64,000 nucleotides of DNA. Origin: Bradyrhizobium sp. GTDB taxonomy: Bacteria; Pseudomonadota; Alphaproteobacteria; Rhizobiales; Xanthobacteraceae. Below are positions 50,693 to 60,772 of this stretch, piece after piece. Made by a program: the position numbers and the translations under genes. The stretch covers positions 1 through 64,000 of the forward strand of contig NZ_JAUSLT010000138.1 in assembly GCF_030646015.1 (NCBI RefSeq). The letters are read 5' to 3'. Every line of letters starts with the position of its first letter. The first letter of the stretch is position 1. The notes below the pieces were generated by a model, which saw nothing but the letters and a program-made list of their open reading frames with translations, was not told the origin of the DNA and ran no database searches.

Positions 50693-50771
50693 CGTCATTG
50701 CGAGCGCAGCGAAGCAATCCAGCTTCAAAGCAAGCTGGATTGCTTCGTCGCAAGTGCTCCTCGCAATGACG
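50693..50771. repeat. Dispersed inverted repeat, family A (copy 2)
   Basis: The 12 terminal bases are the same as those of the copy at 24861-24932. An inner palindrome (about 50708-50747) pairs almost perfectly. It lies 18 bases before the alpha/beta-hydrolase start and may end upstream transcription. Confidence 0.85.
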
Positions 50772-50789
50772 ATAAGCAGAGGAGTACCC

Positions 50790-51614
50790 ATGCCCACGAT
50801 CACCACCAAAGACGGCACTGAAATCTTCTACAAGGACTGGGGCGCTGGTCAGCCCATCGTATTCAGCCACGGCTGGCCGCTGTCATCCGATGACTGGGAC
50901 ACGCAGATGCTGTTCTTCCTGAACAACGGTTTCCGCGTCGTCGCCCATGACCGCCGCGGCCACGGCCGGTCCAGCCAGACCGGCGATGGCCATGACATGG
51001 ATCACTATGCCGACGACCTCGCGACCCTGACGGCGCATCTCGATCTCAAGCGCGCCGTTCACATCGGCCACTCCACCGGCGGCGGCGAAGTGGTGCACTA
51101 CATCGCGCGGCACGGCGAGAGCCGGGTGGCGAAGGCGGCCATCATCAGCGCGGTGCCGCCGCTGATGATGAAGACGCCGGCCAATCCCGGCGGCCTGCCC
51201 AGGGAGGTATTCGACGGACTGCAGGCGGCGCTGCTCGCCAATCGCTCGAATTTCTACCGCGATCTGCCGGCGGGGCCGTTCTATGGCTACAACCGGCCAG
51301 GCGCCAAACCCTCGGAGGCCATCATCCAGAACTGGTGGCGCCAGGGCATGATGGGCGGCGCCAAGGCGCATTACGACGGCATCGTCGCCTTCTCGCAGAC
51401 CGACTTCACCGACGACCTCAAGAAGATCACCGTGCCCGTGCTGGTGATGCATGGCGACGACGATCAGATCGTTCCCTATGCCGACTCCGCGCCATTGTCG
51501 GCCAAGCTGCTGAAGAACGCGACGCTGAAGACCTACAAGGGCTTTCCGCACGGCATGCCGACCACGGAAGCGGCCACCATCAACGCCGACCTGCTGGCGT
51601 TCATAAAGGGATGA
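50790..51614 (+). CDS. Alpha/beta hydrolase (non-heme chloroperoxidase-like)
   Basis: This 274-aa enzyme has nucleophile Ser95 in G-H-S-T-G-G-G-E, a catalytic Asp in M-H-G-D-D-D-Q-I-V-P, and a His in G-F-P-H-G-M-P-T. The oxyanion region is F-S-H-G-W-P-L. The pattern is that of cofactor-free haloperoxidase/arylesterase-like hydrolases. The real substrate is probably an ester; halogenation activity of such enzymes is a side reaction. The ATG at 50790 has AGAGGAG. Its stop overlaps or adjoins the next gene. Confidence 0.88.
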   Translation: MPTITTKDGTEIFYKDWGAGQPIVFSHGWPLSSDDWDTQMLFFLNNGFRVVAHDRRGHGRSSQTGDGHDMDHYADDLATLTAHLDLKRAVHIGHSTGGGEVVHYIARHGESRVAKAAIISAVPPLMMKTPANPGGLPREVFDGLQAALLANRSNFYRDLPAGPFYGYNRPGAKPSEAIIQNWWRQGMMGGAKAHYDGIVAFSQTDFTDDLKKITVPVLVMHGDDDQIVPYADSAPLSAKLLKNATLKTYKGFPHGMPTTEAATINADLLAFIKG

Positions 51615-51631
51615 ACGGAGTTCGCCCAGGC

Positions 51632-52291
51632 ATGAAAGTCATCTTGTTCGGCGCGACCGGCATGGTCGGGCAGGGCGTGCTGCGCGAATGCCTGATTGAT
51701 CCCGACGTGACAAGCGTACTCGCGGTCGGGCGCAGCCTGACCGGCCAGCAACACGCAAAATTCCGCGAAATCGTTCACGGCGATTTCACGGATTTCTCGG
51801 CCATCGAATCCGAACTGTCAGGCTATGACGCCTGCTTCTTCTGCCTCGGCGTCTCCTCGCTCGGCATGGACGCCGAACGCTACCGGCACCTGACCTACGA
51901 CGTCACCATGGCCGCGGCGAGGACGCTGGCAAAACTCAATCCGGGCATGGTGTTCATCTATGTCACCGGCCGCGGCACCGACTCCACCGAGCAGGGCAGC
52001 CGGAGGTGGGCGCGGGTCAAGGGCAAGACCGAGAACGACCTGCTCAAGCTGCCGTTCAAGGCCGCCTACATGTTTCGTCCCAACGGCATCCAGCCGCTGC
52101 ATGGCGTGCGGTCGAAGACCGGCTGGATCAACGCGGTCTACGCGGTGTCCGCGCCGCTGTTGTCGTATCTCGTCCGCGCCACGCCGGGCATCATGACAAC
52201 GTCCGAAAAACTCGGCCGCGCCATGATCAAGGTCGCGCGCGATGGATATCCGAAGCCGATCCTGGAGAGCGAGGATATCAATCGCCTCTAA
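51632..52291 (+). CDS. NAD(P)-binding Rossmann-fold protein (epimerase-like)
   Basis: This 219-aa protein has a dinucleotide motif G-A-T-G-M-V-G-Q-G-V at its N terminus and the atypical SDR organisation; A-Y-M-F-R-P-N-G-I-Q-P lies where the substrate loop is expected. No clear Ser-Tyr-Lys triad is seen. It may be an oxidoreductase or a structural relative. The ATG at 51632 gives M-K-V-I-L-F-G; the ATG at 51611 overlaps the hydrolase stop (ATGA) and is also possible. It is in an operon with the hydrolase. Confidence 0.75.
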   Translation: MKVILFGATGMVGQGVLRECLIDPDVTSVLAVGRSLTGQQHAKFREIVHGDFTDFSAIESELSGYDACFFCLGVSSLGMDAERYRHLTYDVTMAAARTLAKLNPGMVFIYVTGRGTDSTEQGSRRWARVKGKTENDLLKLPFKAAYMFRPNGIQPLHGVRSKTGWINAVYAVSAPLLSYLVRATPGIMTTSEKLGRAMIKVARDGYPKPILESEDINRL

Positions 52292-52398
52292 CCGTCCCAG
52301 TCCCGCCCCTAAACCCATCAAATAGCCGCAAATTTCAAAGCTTTTGCCATCCGGGGGCCCTTGCTCCTATACTTTGTGCATAGCAAGCAGGATTTGGC

Positions 52399-53688
<1,290 letters not shown>

Positions 53689-53690
53689 GG

Positions 53691-53738
53691 CGCGTATTCC
53701 GCAAAAGTGGGTACCGGTTTTGCGAAAAGAATACGCGC
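53691..53738. repeat. Imperfect inverted repeat after murA
   Basis: Arms GCGTATTC and GAATACGC-type sequences at the ends and CGCAAAA/TTTTGCG inside pair around a short loop. It begins right after the murA stop and ends about 20 bases before the DUF2948 start. It is a hairpin repeat common in this group and may act as a partial terminator or processing site. Confidence 0.7.
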
Positions 53739-53757
53739 AAATGATAAGGTGTTAGCG

Positions 53758-54210
53758 GTGAACGCCCAGCTCAAACTGATCGCCCTCGATGCCGACGATC
53801 TCGCGGTGATCTCGGCGCATGTGCAGGATGCCCGGGTGCAGACATCGGACATCGTCTGGCGGCAGGGCGAAAAGCGGCTGGTGGTCGGCATGCTCCGGCT
53901 GGACTGGGAACAGACGCTGGCGGGGGAAACCTCGCCACGCCGCCTGATCGCGGCGCTGCGGTTCGACCGGGTGCTGTCGTGCAAGTCGCGTAATATCGAT
54001 CTGGAGACGCCGCCAGCTGCCCTCGAGCTCGTGGGAATCGAGTTTCATCCCGGGGAAGCCCCCGGCGGCAGCGCGCTCCTGCTGTTCGCCCATGGCGGGG
54101 CGCTGCGGCTCGACGTCGAATGCCTCGAATGCGAGCTGACCGACCTCGGCGACGACGATCTCGGAGCCGGCGATTCCGGCGAGGGGGCGGAATCGGGGCT
54201 GGGGGCGTGA
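53758..54210 (+). CDS. DUF2948 protein
   Basis: This 150-aa soluble protein of the DUF2948 family, conserved in alphaproteobacteria, is usually encoded between murA and hisD. Family blocks are L-K-L-I-A-L-D-A-D-D-L-A-V-I-S-A-H-V-Q-D at the N terminus, and R-R-L-I-A-A-L-R-F-D-R-V. The C-terminal tail is acidic and Gly-rich. Its function is unknown. The start is taken as the GTG at 53758; a GTG three codons earlier (53749) fits too. Confidence 0.82.
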   Translation: MNAQLKLIALDADDLAVISAHVQDARVQTSDIVWRQGEKRLVVGMLRLDWEQTLAGETSPRRLIAALRFDRVLSCKSRNIDLETPPAALELVGIEFHPGEAPGGSALLLFAHGGALRLDVECLECELTDLGDDDLGAGDSGEGAESGLGA

Positions 54211-54219
54211 GGTGCTGCC

Positions 54220-54323
54220 GTAGGGTGGGCAAAGGCGCACCCTTCGCGCCGTGCCCACCATCTGCCATTGAGCAACGCTGAGAAATGGTGGGCACGGCGC
54301 AAGGGCGCCTTTGCCCACCCTAC
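54220..54323. repeat. Inverted repeat, family E (104 bp)
   Basis: Left and right arms of about 40 bases are reverse complements with a few mismatches; the outermost 19 bases pair exactly except one position. The central loop has 15-20 bases. It lies between the DUF2948 gene and hisD and could form a very stable hairpin. Confidence 0.88.
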
Positions 54324-54391
54324 GGACCGGGCTAAGGGTTGACGGCGGTTTACCACCGCGCCATTGAGCAGTGTAACGCCAGAAAGCCGCC

Positions 54392-55687
54392 ATGCCCGTT
54401 CGTCTCGACCATAGCAGCGCCGATTTTGCCCGCCAGTTCGCGGGTTTTCTCGGCGCCAAGCGCGAGGTATCGGCCGATATCGAGGCCGCCACCCGCGCCA
54501 TTGTCGATGATGTGGCCGCGCGTGGCGACGCCGCCTTGATCGAGGCGACGCGCAAGTTCGACCGGCTCGAGCTCGACGCCGGCGGCCTGCAGGTGACCTC
54601 AGGCGAAATCGACGCCGCGGTGAAGGCCTGCGACGCCAGGACGCTCGACGCGCTGGCCTTCGCCCGCGACCGCATCGAGGTGTTTCACGCCAGGCAATTG
54701 CCCAAGGACGAGCGCTTCACCGACGCGCTCGGGGTCGAACTCGGCTGGCGCTGGAGCGCGATCGACGCGGTCGGGCTCTATGTGCCGGGCGGCACCGCGG
54801 CCTATCCATCCTCGGTGCTGATGAATGCGGTGCCGGCCAAGGTCGCCGGCGTGCCGCGCGTGGTGATGGTGGTGCCGTCGCCGGACGGCAAGCTCAATCC
54901 GCTGGTGCTGGCGGCCGCCCATCTCGGCGGCGTCTCCGAAATCTACCGCGTCGGCGGCGCGCAGGCGGTGGCGGCGCTGGCCTACGGCACCGCGACCATC
55001 GCGCCGGTCGCCAAGATCGTCGGCCCCGGCAACGCCTATGTCGCCGCCGCCAAGCGGCAGGTGTTCGGCAAGGTCGGCATCGACATGATCGCCGGTCCCT
55101 CCGAGGTGCTGGTGATATCAGACGACACCGGCAATGCCGGATGGATCGCGGCCGATCTGCTGGCGCAGGCCGAGCACGACGTCAACGCGCAGTCGATCCT
55201 GATCACCGACAGCGCTGTTCTCGCCGACGACGTCGAACGCGCGGTGCAATCGCAGCTGGCGACGCTGCCCCGCGCCGATATCGCGCGGGCCTCGTGGGAC
55301 GCGTTCGGCGCCATCATCCTGGTGAAAAACCTCGGCGAGGCCGTGCCGCTGGCCAACGCCATCGCCGCCGAGCATCTGGAGATCATGACGCGGGATCCGG
55401 AGGCGCTGTCGGCGCAGATCCGCAATGCCGGCGCGATCTTTTTGGGCCCCCACACCCCCGAGGCGATCGGCGATTATGTCGGCGGTTCCAACCACGTGCT
55501 GCCGACCGCGCGCTCGGCGCGGTTCTCCTCCGGCCTCGGCGTGCTTGACTTCATGAAGCGAACGTCGATCCTGAGATGCGGGCCGGACCAGCTGCGGGAG
55601 CTGGGACCGGCGGCGATGACGCTGGGCAAGGCCGAGGGCCTCGATGCCCATGCGCGCTCAGTGGGACTGCGCCTCAACCTGTCATGA
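54392..55687 (+). CDS. hisD: Histidinol dehydrogenase
   Basis: This zinc enzyme catalyses the last two steps of histidine synthesis (histidinol to histidine with NAD+). It is 431 aa. Zinc ligands are in L-A-Q-A-E-H-D and the catalytic E-H pair is in A-A-E-H-L-E-I-M; the P-G-G-T-A-A-Y-P-S-S-V-L-M substrate block is present. It is not linked to other his genes here, which is common in alphaproteobacteria. The stop overlaps the UPF0262 start (ATGA). Confidence 0.97.
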   Translation: MPVRLDHSSADFARQFAGFLGAKREVSADIEAATRAIVDDVAARGDAALIEATRKFDRLELDAGGLQVTSGEIDAAVKACDARTLDALAFARDRIEVFHARQLPKDERFTDALGVELGWRWSAIDAVGLYVPGGTAAYPSSVLMNAVPAKVAGVPRVVMVVPSPDGKLNPLVLAAAHLGGVSEIYRVGGAQAVAALAYGTATIAPVAKIVGPGNAYVAAAKRQVFGKVGIDMIAGPSEVLVISDDTGNAGWIAADLLAQAEHDVNAQSILITDSAVLADDVERAVQSQLATLPRADIARASWDAFGAIILVKNLGEAVPLANAIAAEHLEIMTRDPEALSAQIRNAGAIFLGPHTPEAIGDYVGGSNHVLPTARSARFSSGLGVLDFMKRTSILRCGPDQLRELGPAAMTLGKAEGLDAHARSVGLRLNLS

Positions 55688-56178
55688 CCCAGCCCCCGCC
55701 AGACGAGGATTTCGACAATCGCATCGTGGCGGTAACGCTCGACGAGGAATCGATCGGGCGCTCCGGTCCGGATATCGAGCATGAGCGGGCGATCGCGATC
55801 TACGACCTCGTGGAGAAAAACCTGTTCGCGCCCGAGGGCGCCGACAACGGCCCGTTCACCCTGCATATCGGCATCACCGGCAACCGGCTGATGTTCGACA
55901 TCCGCCGCGAGGACGGCACGCCTGTCGTGGCGCACCTGTTGTCGCTGACGCCGTTCCGGCGGATCGTGAAGGACTATTTCATGATCTGCGACAGCTATTA
56001 CCAGGCGATCCGCACCGCCACCCCGGACAAGATCGAGGCCATCGACATGGGCCGCCGCGGCATTCACGACGAGGGCTCGCGCACCCTGCAGGAACGGCTG
56101 AAGGGAAAGGTGCGGCTCGATTTCGAAACCGCCCGCCGGCTGTTCACGCTGATCACCGTTCTGCACTGGAAGGGTTAG
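55684..56178 (+). CDS. UPF0262-family protein
   Basis: This 164-aa soluble protein is conserved in alphaproteobacteria next to hisD. It has the pattern R-I-V-A-V-T-L-D-E-E-S-I-G-R near the start, and D-Y-F-M-I-C-D-S-Y-Y-Q-A-I-R and D-M-G-R-R-G-I-H-D-E-G in the centre. The function is unknown. Translation is probably coupled to hisD by the ATGA overlap. Confidence 0.9.
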   Translation: MTQPPPDEDFDNRIVAVTLDEESIGRSGPDIEHERAIAIYDLVEKNLFAPEGADNGPFTLHIGITGNRLMFDIRREDGTPVVAHLLSLTPFRRIVKDYFMICDSYYQAIRTATPDKIEAIDMGRRGIHDEGSRTLQERLKGKVRLDFETARRLFTLITVLHWKG

Positions 56179-56184
56179 TCTCCG

Positions 56185-56652
56185 ATGGAGACGCCGCCGC
56201 GCGCGCGCACCCCGCAGGCCGTGCTGTTCGCGTGCGGCCTCAACAGCGTGCGTTCGCCGATGGCCGCAAGCCTGCTGCAGCAGATGTTTCCGCACGCGCT
56301 CTACGTCAAATCCGCCGGCGTCCGCAAAGGCGAGCTCGATCCGTTCGCGGTCGCGGTGATGGCGGAGCTGGGCCAGGACATCTCGGAGCACAAGCCGACC
56401 ACCTTCGAGGAGCTCGACGACTGGGAAGGGCTGAATTTCGACCTCATCATCACGCTGTCGCCGGAGGCGCACCACAAGGCGCTGGAACTGACCCGCACGG
56501 TGGCCGCCGATGTCGAATACTGGCCGACCCACGATCCCACCGGCGCCGAAGGCAATCGCGAGCAGAAGCTGCAGGCCTATCGCGAGGTCTGCGACACCCT
56601 GCTGATGCGCATCCGCAAGCGGTTTTCCAAGGTGGGGGCGGCGAGCGGGTGA
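56185..56652 (+). CDS. Low-molecular-weight phosphatase / ArsC-like protein
   Basis: This 155-aa protein has the LMW-PTP fold. The P-loop C-x5-R is Cys17-Gly-Leu-Asn-Ser-Val-Arg23-Ser, close to the start, and the general-acid block W-P-T-H-D-P-T-G follows near residue 115. This could be a protein tyrosine phosphatase or a relative of arsenate reductase; the lack of other arsenic genes favours the first. It starts 6 bases after the UPF0262 stop, so they share a transcript. Confidence 0.85.
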   Translation: METPPRARTPQAVLFACGLNSVRSPMAASLLQQMFPHALYVKSAGVRKGELDPFAVAVMAELGQDISEHKPTTFEELDDWEGLNFDLIITLSPEAHHKALELTRTVAADVEYWPTHDPTGAEGNREQKLQAYREVCDTLLMRIRKRFSKVGAASG

Positions 56653-56664
56653 AACACCCCAACT

Positions 56665-56791
56665 GTCGTCCCGGCCACCGCGCCGGGACCCATACTCCGC
56701 GGCGGTGCGATTTGAGGAAGTGGCTGTTGCCGGATCGCGTTCCAATACGACGGCTGGTGGCTATGGGTCCCGGCGCGGTGGCCGGGACGAC
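56665..56791. repeat. Inverted repeat, family F (30-bp perfect arms)
   Basis: Positions 56665-56694 and 56762-56791 are exact reverse complements over 30 bases. The loop of 67 bases contains further weak pairing. It fills most of the space between the phosphatase gene and maf; nothing coding is seen there. Confidence 0.92.
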
Positions 56792-56879
56792 GGATGATAG
56801 TTCCGTGGTTGTCTCCCCCAGCCCCTTCCGATAGGTTCCGCGCAAATTTCGCCCCGCCCTCCCGCCGACGAATCCCCGC

Positions 56880-57503
56880 ATGCTAGGCCGCCCCAAATTC
56901 GTTCTCGCCTCCGGTTCGCCGCGACGGCTCAGCCTGCTCAACCAGGCCGGCATCGAGCCCGATGCGCTGCGTCCGGCCGATGTCGACGAGACCCCGAAGC
57001 GGGGCGAACTGCCGCGCGCCTGCGCCAACCGCCTCGCCCGCGCCAAGGCCGACGCCGCGCTCAAATCGGTGCAGCTCGACGACGAATTGCGCGGCGCCTT
57101 CATTCTCGCCGCCGACACCGTGGTCGCGGTCGGCCGCCGCATCCTGCCCAAGGCCAATCTGGTCGACGAAGCCTCGCAATGCCTGCGGCTGTTGTCGGGG
57201 CGCAACCACCGGGTTTACACCGCGATCTGCCTGGTGACGCCGAAGCAGGCTTTTCGCCAGCGCCTGATCGAGACAAGGGTGCGCTTCAAGCGCCTCAGCG
57301 AGGACGATATCCAGGCCTATATCGGCTCCGGCGAATGGCGCGGCAAGGCCGGCGGCTACGCCGTGCAGGGCATCGCCGGCTCGTTCGTGGTCAAGATGGT
57401 CGGCTCCTACACCAACATCGTCGGCCTGCCGCTCTATGAGACGGTCACGCTGCTCGGCGGCGAGGGCTATCCGGTCCGCTTCGGCTGGCTCAATGCCAGC
57501 TGA
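56880..57503 (+). CDS. maf: Maf-family nucleotide pyrophosphatase
   Basis: This 207-aa Maf protein hydrolyses non-canonical or modified nucleoside triphosphates. The motifs are L-A-S-G-S-P-R-R at the start, A-A-D-T-V-V-A-V-G, the R-x-K-R-L-S-E-D block and G-S-Y-T-N-I-V-G-L-P near the end. It resembles the alphaproteobacterial form encoded with yacG. The stop overlaps the yacG start region. Confidence 0.9.
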   Translation: MLGRPKFVLASGSPRRLSLLNQAGIEPDALRPADVDETPKRGELPRACANRLARAKADAALKSVQLDDELRGAFILAADTVVAVGRRILPKANLVDEASQCLRLLSGRNHRVYTAICLVTPKQAFRQRLIETRVRFKRLSEDDIQAYIGSGEWRGKAGGYAVQGIAGSFVVKMVGSYTNIVGLPLYETVTLLGGEGYPVRFGWLNAS

Positions 57504-57690
57504 GCCGCCCAAAGAGGGCGCCCCCGGCCAGGGGGCCGCCAAGAAGTGCCCGATCTGCGGCAAGCCGGCCTATGAGGCCTCCAAACCGTTCTGCTCCGAG
57601 CGCTGCCGCGACGTCGACCTGAACCGCTGGCTGTCCGGCTCCTATGTGGTTCCGGGCCGCCCCGAGGCCGATGAGGACGCCGATCAGTAA
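57493..57690 (+). CDS. yacG: DNA gyrase inhibitor YacG
   Basis: This 65-aa zinc protein has C-P-I-C-G-K-P-x(10)-F-C-S-E-R-C, then D-L-N-R-W-L-S-G-S-Y, and an acidic tail. In E. coli YacG binds GyrB and blocks gyrase; the zinc ligands and the gyrase-contact tail are present here. The ATG at 57493 overlaps the last codons of maf. Confidence 0.9.
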   Translation: MPAEPPKEGAPGQGAAKKCPICGKPAYEASKPFCSERCRDVDLNRWLSGSYVVPGRPEADEDADQ

Positions 57691-57935
57691 ACATCGAAAA
57701 CAACCCCATGCACAGATAGGATGGCGTTTGCCGGCAAGGGGATGGCGGATGCGAACCGCTCGGCGCTTCGCCCCGTCAAGGATACCGACGAAATCGTCAA
57801 TTCGCGTGATTTTCCAGCCATTTGCCGGCACGATCGAAGCCGGGCCCGCCGCGCCGGAGCCAAAGGCGAAGGCGGGTGGACACAGCCCCCCGGCCTGACT
57901 ATAAACCGGCGCTCCCTGGCCCCGTGCCGGGCAGT

Positions 57936-58011
57936 GCCCGGGTAGCTCAGTTGGTAGAGCATGCGACTGAAAATCGCAGTGTCGGTGGTTCGATCCCGCC
58001 CCCGGGCACCA
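57936..58011 (+). tRNA. tRNA-Phe (anticodon GAA)
   Basis: This 76-nt cloverleaf has a 7-bp acceptor stem and the D arm A-G-C-T-C-A-G-T-T-G-G-T. The anticodon loop is C-T-G-A-A-A-A (anticodon GAA), and the T arm has G-G-T-T-C-G-A-T-C-C. The CCA end is encoded. It lies about 245 bases after yacG; no integrated element is seen at its 3' end. Confidence 0.97.
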
Positions 58012-58063
58012 TTTCCTACGCGGGCGGTCCAGGATAACCGCTGCGCCGCCGGTGCCTGCGAAA

Positions 58064-59212
58064 CTATCCCATAACAGCCGCCAGGTTCGCCGACGTCCCC
58101 GGGACGACAAGCGGGCTCGCGGTGCCATGCATGTTGCGACGCTTGCGATGGAAGTCGAGCACGCGTTTTGCCGTCCTGGTCTCGAGCCGCTCGAAGTCTT
58201 CGCGCGCCTGGGCGATATCCTTTTCGGACATCCTGCGGTCCGCCGCCCGCATCAGCAACAGCGCCTTGACCGTGGCCCAGGAGCAGCCGGCGGCCTTGGC
58301 GATCACCTGCACCACGCCGGGGTTTTCATTCAGGATCGCCCGTTCAGCGGTCTCGATCGGACAGCGGGCGAGAACCGACAGGGCCATTGCCGCCTGTTCG
58401 AAGTTTTGCGCGCGCGCGGCCTTGTGAACACTTCCTTCGCCGAGGTCATGCCAGTTCTGGAGTTGCTTCACCCGCCACTTTGCCTTGGCGTGATCCTTCG
58501 ACTTGTTGCGAAGCTCCAGATTGATGTCGTCGATCACCTCGGTTACCGCATCCTTCACGGCATCGGCAAATCTCGGATTTGCGCGTATCCTGGCGCAGAC
58601 CGAAGCTGAGGCAGTCTCGAGAAGCTTCAGGAAGTGATGCCTGGGAATGTCATGGCGCATTCCGACCCGCAGCGCGAGCTGGGCATCGTCGACGGCGCGA
58701 GCGACCAGCTCGCGAAAGCTGCCATCCGAAAAGCGGGCGCCGGCGTTGTTCGCGACCGTACGGACGATCTCGGGCTCGCCGCGCTCGATGAGTATTTCGG
58801 TAATCGCTTCGCTGATCGTTCGACGATGTGCGATGGCCTGAAGATGACCCTGGCCCTGGGTACTGGCGTTGGCAACGAGGTCGGAGTCGCTGAGCGCTTC
58901 CGACTGGCTGAGAACCGGAGCCGCCACGGCGATGGCGTCATCGAAGGCAAGCGCCCGAACCAGCGTCGCCGGCGCGTCCGGGGCGGTTGCAAGACGGCGT
59001 GCGAGCTTGACCCGGGTTTCCAGCTCGATCGCGGCAACGAGGGTTTTGAAAACCTCGTCAAACAGCTCGATCTGCTTTTTCGAATGACGACCGGATCCGG
59101 CGACGAACAAGTCGGTGATGCGCGTGAGCGCCCTCAACTGCCGTTTCGTGAGCCCGGATACCGCGGTGTTCTGAATTTCGCTGATCAGGGAAGACAATAT
59201 TGTCATGGTCAT
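58064..59212 (-). CDS. DUF2336 protein
   Basis: This 382-aa all-helical protein of the DUF2336 family is abundant in Rhizobiales. The N-terminal part has repeated R-R-x-L-A and L-V-R-A-L-A-F-D-D segments with HEAT-like spacing; a central R-V-G-M-R-H-D-I-P follows. The C-terminal half is helical and basic. It is probably a soluble adaptor or regulator, but the function is not established. It starts with a double M-T-M-T. Confidence 0.8.
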   Translation of the reverse strand: MTMTILSSLISEIQNTAVSGLTKRQLRALTRITDLFVAGSGRHSKKQIELFDEVFKTLVAAIELETRVKLARRLATAPDAPATLVRALAFDDAIAVAAPVLSQSEALSDSDLVANASTQGQGHLQAIAHRRTISEAITEILIERGEPEIVRTVANNAGARFSDGSFRELVARAVDDAQLALRVGMRHDIPRHHFLKLLETASASVCARIRANPRFADAVKDAVTEVIDDINLELRNKSKDHAKAKWRVKQLQNWHDLGEGSVHKAARAQNFEQAAMALSVLARCPIETAERAILNENPGVVQVIAKAAGCSWATVKALLLMRAADRRMSEKDIAQAREDFERLETRTAKRVLDFHRKRRNMHGTASPLVVPGTSANLAAVMG

Positions 59213-59372
59213 TGGTCTCGGACATTTTCGCGTTGAAGTGGGTAGACAGAAGGATGACGAGCATCTGTTACCGGCTGCACGTGAAAATAACTGACCCCGA
59301 TTGCCTCACAGATGATTCAAATTGTTGCAACGTCGAAACACCCTGTGACGCATCGTTTTGCGATGCTCATCG

Positions 59373-59415
59373 CTCCCCTCCCTCCACGCGCCCTTGCGCG
59401 TGGCGGGGAGGGGAG
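59373..59415. repeat. C-rich hairpin repeat, related to 4717-4886
   Basis: Arms of 19-20 bases (59373-59391 and 59396-59415) pair with one mismatch. The bases that follow to 59434 are the reverse complement of the edge of the repeat at 4700-4732, showing that the two belong to one family. It lies after the stop of the gene at 59454 and is likely to end its transcript. Confidence 0.8.
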
Positions 59416-59453
59416 AAGAAAAGCGCGCTGGTTCAGGTGAGCTTGAAACCATT

Positions 59454-59909
59454 CTAGCGGGAGCGCTTCGGCAGTTTCGGGAGTCTGGCAAGGGAGAATT
59501 TTGCTATCGGCTCGCTCGCCTGTGCCGCGCGCGGTGGTTGGTGCTCGCTGAAGAGGAGTATTCCCTCGAGGATCACGCCCGGAAACTGTTCCGCCGTTGC
59601 TGCATAGGTGGCCGGTTTTCCGGCGCACGTTCCCTCGAGCTTCACCTCGAGTTCCTGATCGTCGCCGAATACCGTCGGCAGCCCTTCGGTGTGCCTTTTT
59701 GTCGTGACGGTCGCGGTAAATCGATTTTCATCCACTTCGCAAGTGCCGTCGTAGGTCATGACGCCGTCACGACCCCAGAGTTTCCCGTGCGCGACATGGA
59801 CGATGCCGGTGCCTTGACCGTGCGGGGTCTTGAACCACGCCGCATACGTGCCGTCCTTGAGCATTGCGAGGAGTTCTCCTGGGTGTTTGCGAAGGATCAT
59901 GATCGGCAT
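59454..59909 (-). CDS. GrlR-like protein
   Basis: This 151-aa protein has an N-terminal half with the GrlR-type pattern: G-T-Y-A-A-W-F-K-T-P, G-T-G-I-V-H-V-A-H-G-K-L-W-G-R-D, then Y-D-G-T-C-E-V, followed by a beta-rich lipocalin-like half. GrlR regulates type III secretion in enteric pathogens, but the fold is widespread and no secretion genes are nearby, so the role is open. The start at 59909 is uncertain; an ATG three codons later also fits. Confidence 0.7.
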   Translation of the reverse strand: MPIMILRKHPGELLAMLKDGTYAAWFKTPHGQGTGIVHVAHGKLWGRDGVMTYDGTCEVDENRFTATVTTKRHTEGLPTVFGDDQELEVKLEGTCAGKPATYAATAEQFPGVILEGILLFSEHQPPRAAQASEPIAKFSLARLPKLPKRSR

Positions 59910-60123
59910 GATTAGCTCTAAGAATTGGTTAATTTCGGCACCCGGGGCATACCGGGGTCCGCGTTCGGCAGACGCGCAGCGCCGGCGCGACATTGCCGAA
60001 ATATTCCTGTCTGACCTTGGCGAGTTGAATTGGTATTAATGGACGGAACCGCGCGCGCGTCCATTTCATCCGCTAACTCGGGGTTCGTCATCATGCCGCG
60101 GCAGGCGCGGCGCCAGGCATGGA

Positions 60124-60147
60124 CCGGCTCCGCGAATCCGGAGCCGG
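60124..60147 (-). terminator. Hairpin downstream of the 60183 gene
   Basis: A perfect 9-base G+C stem (60124-60132 with 60139-60147) has a 6-base loop. It lies 36 bases after the stop codon of the first R-I-D-P-G-F protein. An almost identical hairpin lies after the TRAP permease (61880-61902). No T run follows on the minus strand, so it may not be a full terminator; on the plus strand a short T run follows. Confidence 0.5.
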
Positions 60148-60182
60148 CGTTTTCAGGGGAGCGTGCTGGAAGACCAGCGCGC

Positions 60183-60527
60183 TCAGTAGCAGACTTTCAC
60201 CTTGCCGCTGTTCTGCCCCATCCCCGGCCCGGGATGCTTCGGCTGGGGCACGCCCGGCCGGTCGATCCAGTGGCAGCCGCGATACAGGCCGGTCATGCTG
60301 AGCTTCTTGACGGTGTATTGCGGGCCGCTGTTCCTGTTGAAGCCCGGATCGACGCGGGTGGGTCCGTTACCGAAGCCCGGATCGATGCGGGGAGGGCCGC
60401 GGCCGAAGCCGGGGTCGATCCTGGAGGAGGCTTCGGCAACGCCTGACGTGACGAGCGTGCTGCCGGACGCCAGCGCCGCAACCGCGAGGGCTGCGAGCAA
60501 GGCGCGTGAGAGACGGGTGCGGTACAT
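60183..60527 (-). CDS. Secreted protein with R-I-D-P-G-F repeats, copy 1
   Basis: This 114-aa protein has a signal peptide (about 1-32, cut near A-E-A-S). Three near-identical units follow, each about 11 residues, R-(I/V)-D-P-G-F-(G/N)-(R/N)-G-P-(P/T) (about 36-65). The C-terminal part has two cysteines: C-H-W-I-D-R-P-G and a terminal C-Y. I recognise no family. A paralogue with the same layout lies at 60773-61072; upstream DNA of both is also alike, so the duplication included the promoter. Confidence 0.75.
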   Translation of the reverse strand: MYRTRLSRALLAALAVAALASGSTLVTSGVAEASSRIDPGFGRGPPRIDPGFGNGPTRVDPGFNRNSGPQYTVKKLSMTGLYRGCHWIDRPGVPQPKHPGPGMGQNSGKVKVCY

Positions 60528-60772
60528 GGTTTCTGCTTTCTGCTGCTGTGATGTCAGGGCTGATTGGTCGCAGCGCGGAACAGGGCGGGTTCATCGCGGA
60601 TGTTGGGAAAAGCGGACGAAGACAGCGCTGCATGCGATGGATCACACAGCGGCTTCAGTGCCGTGCCGAATTCTCAACGGTGGCGGATATCGCCGCGTCG
60701 ATGCGCCAACGGCAAGAACCGGCGCCGCAATGCGGAGCCGATTCTGCCGATCAGGATGCGCGATAGAACAGA

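Noticed and set aside
59454..59909. Evidence for a type III secretion locus from the GrlR-like protein
   Set aside because: No secretion, chaperone or effector genes are nearby, and the GrlR fold is common outside such loci.
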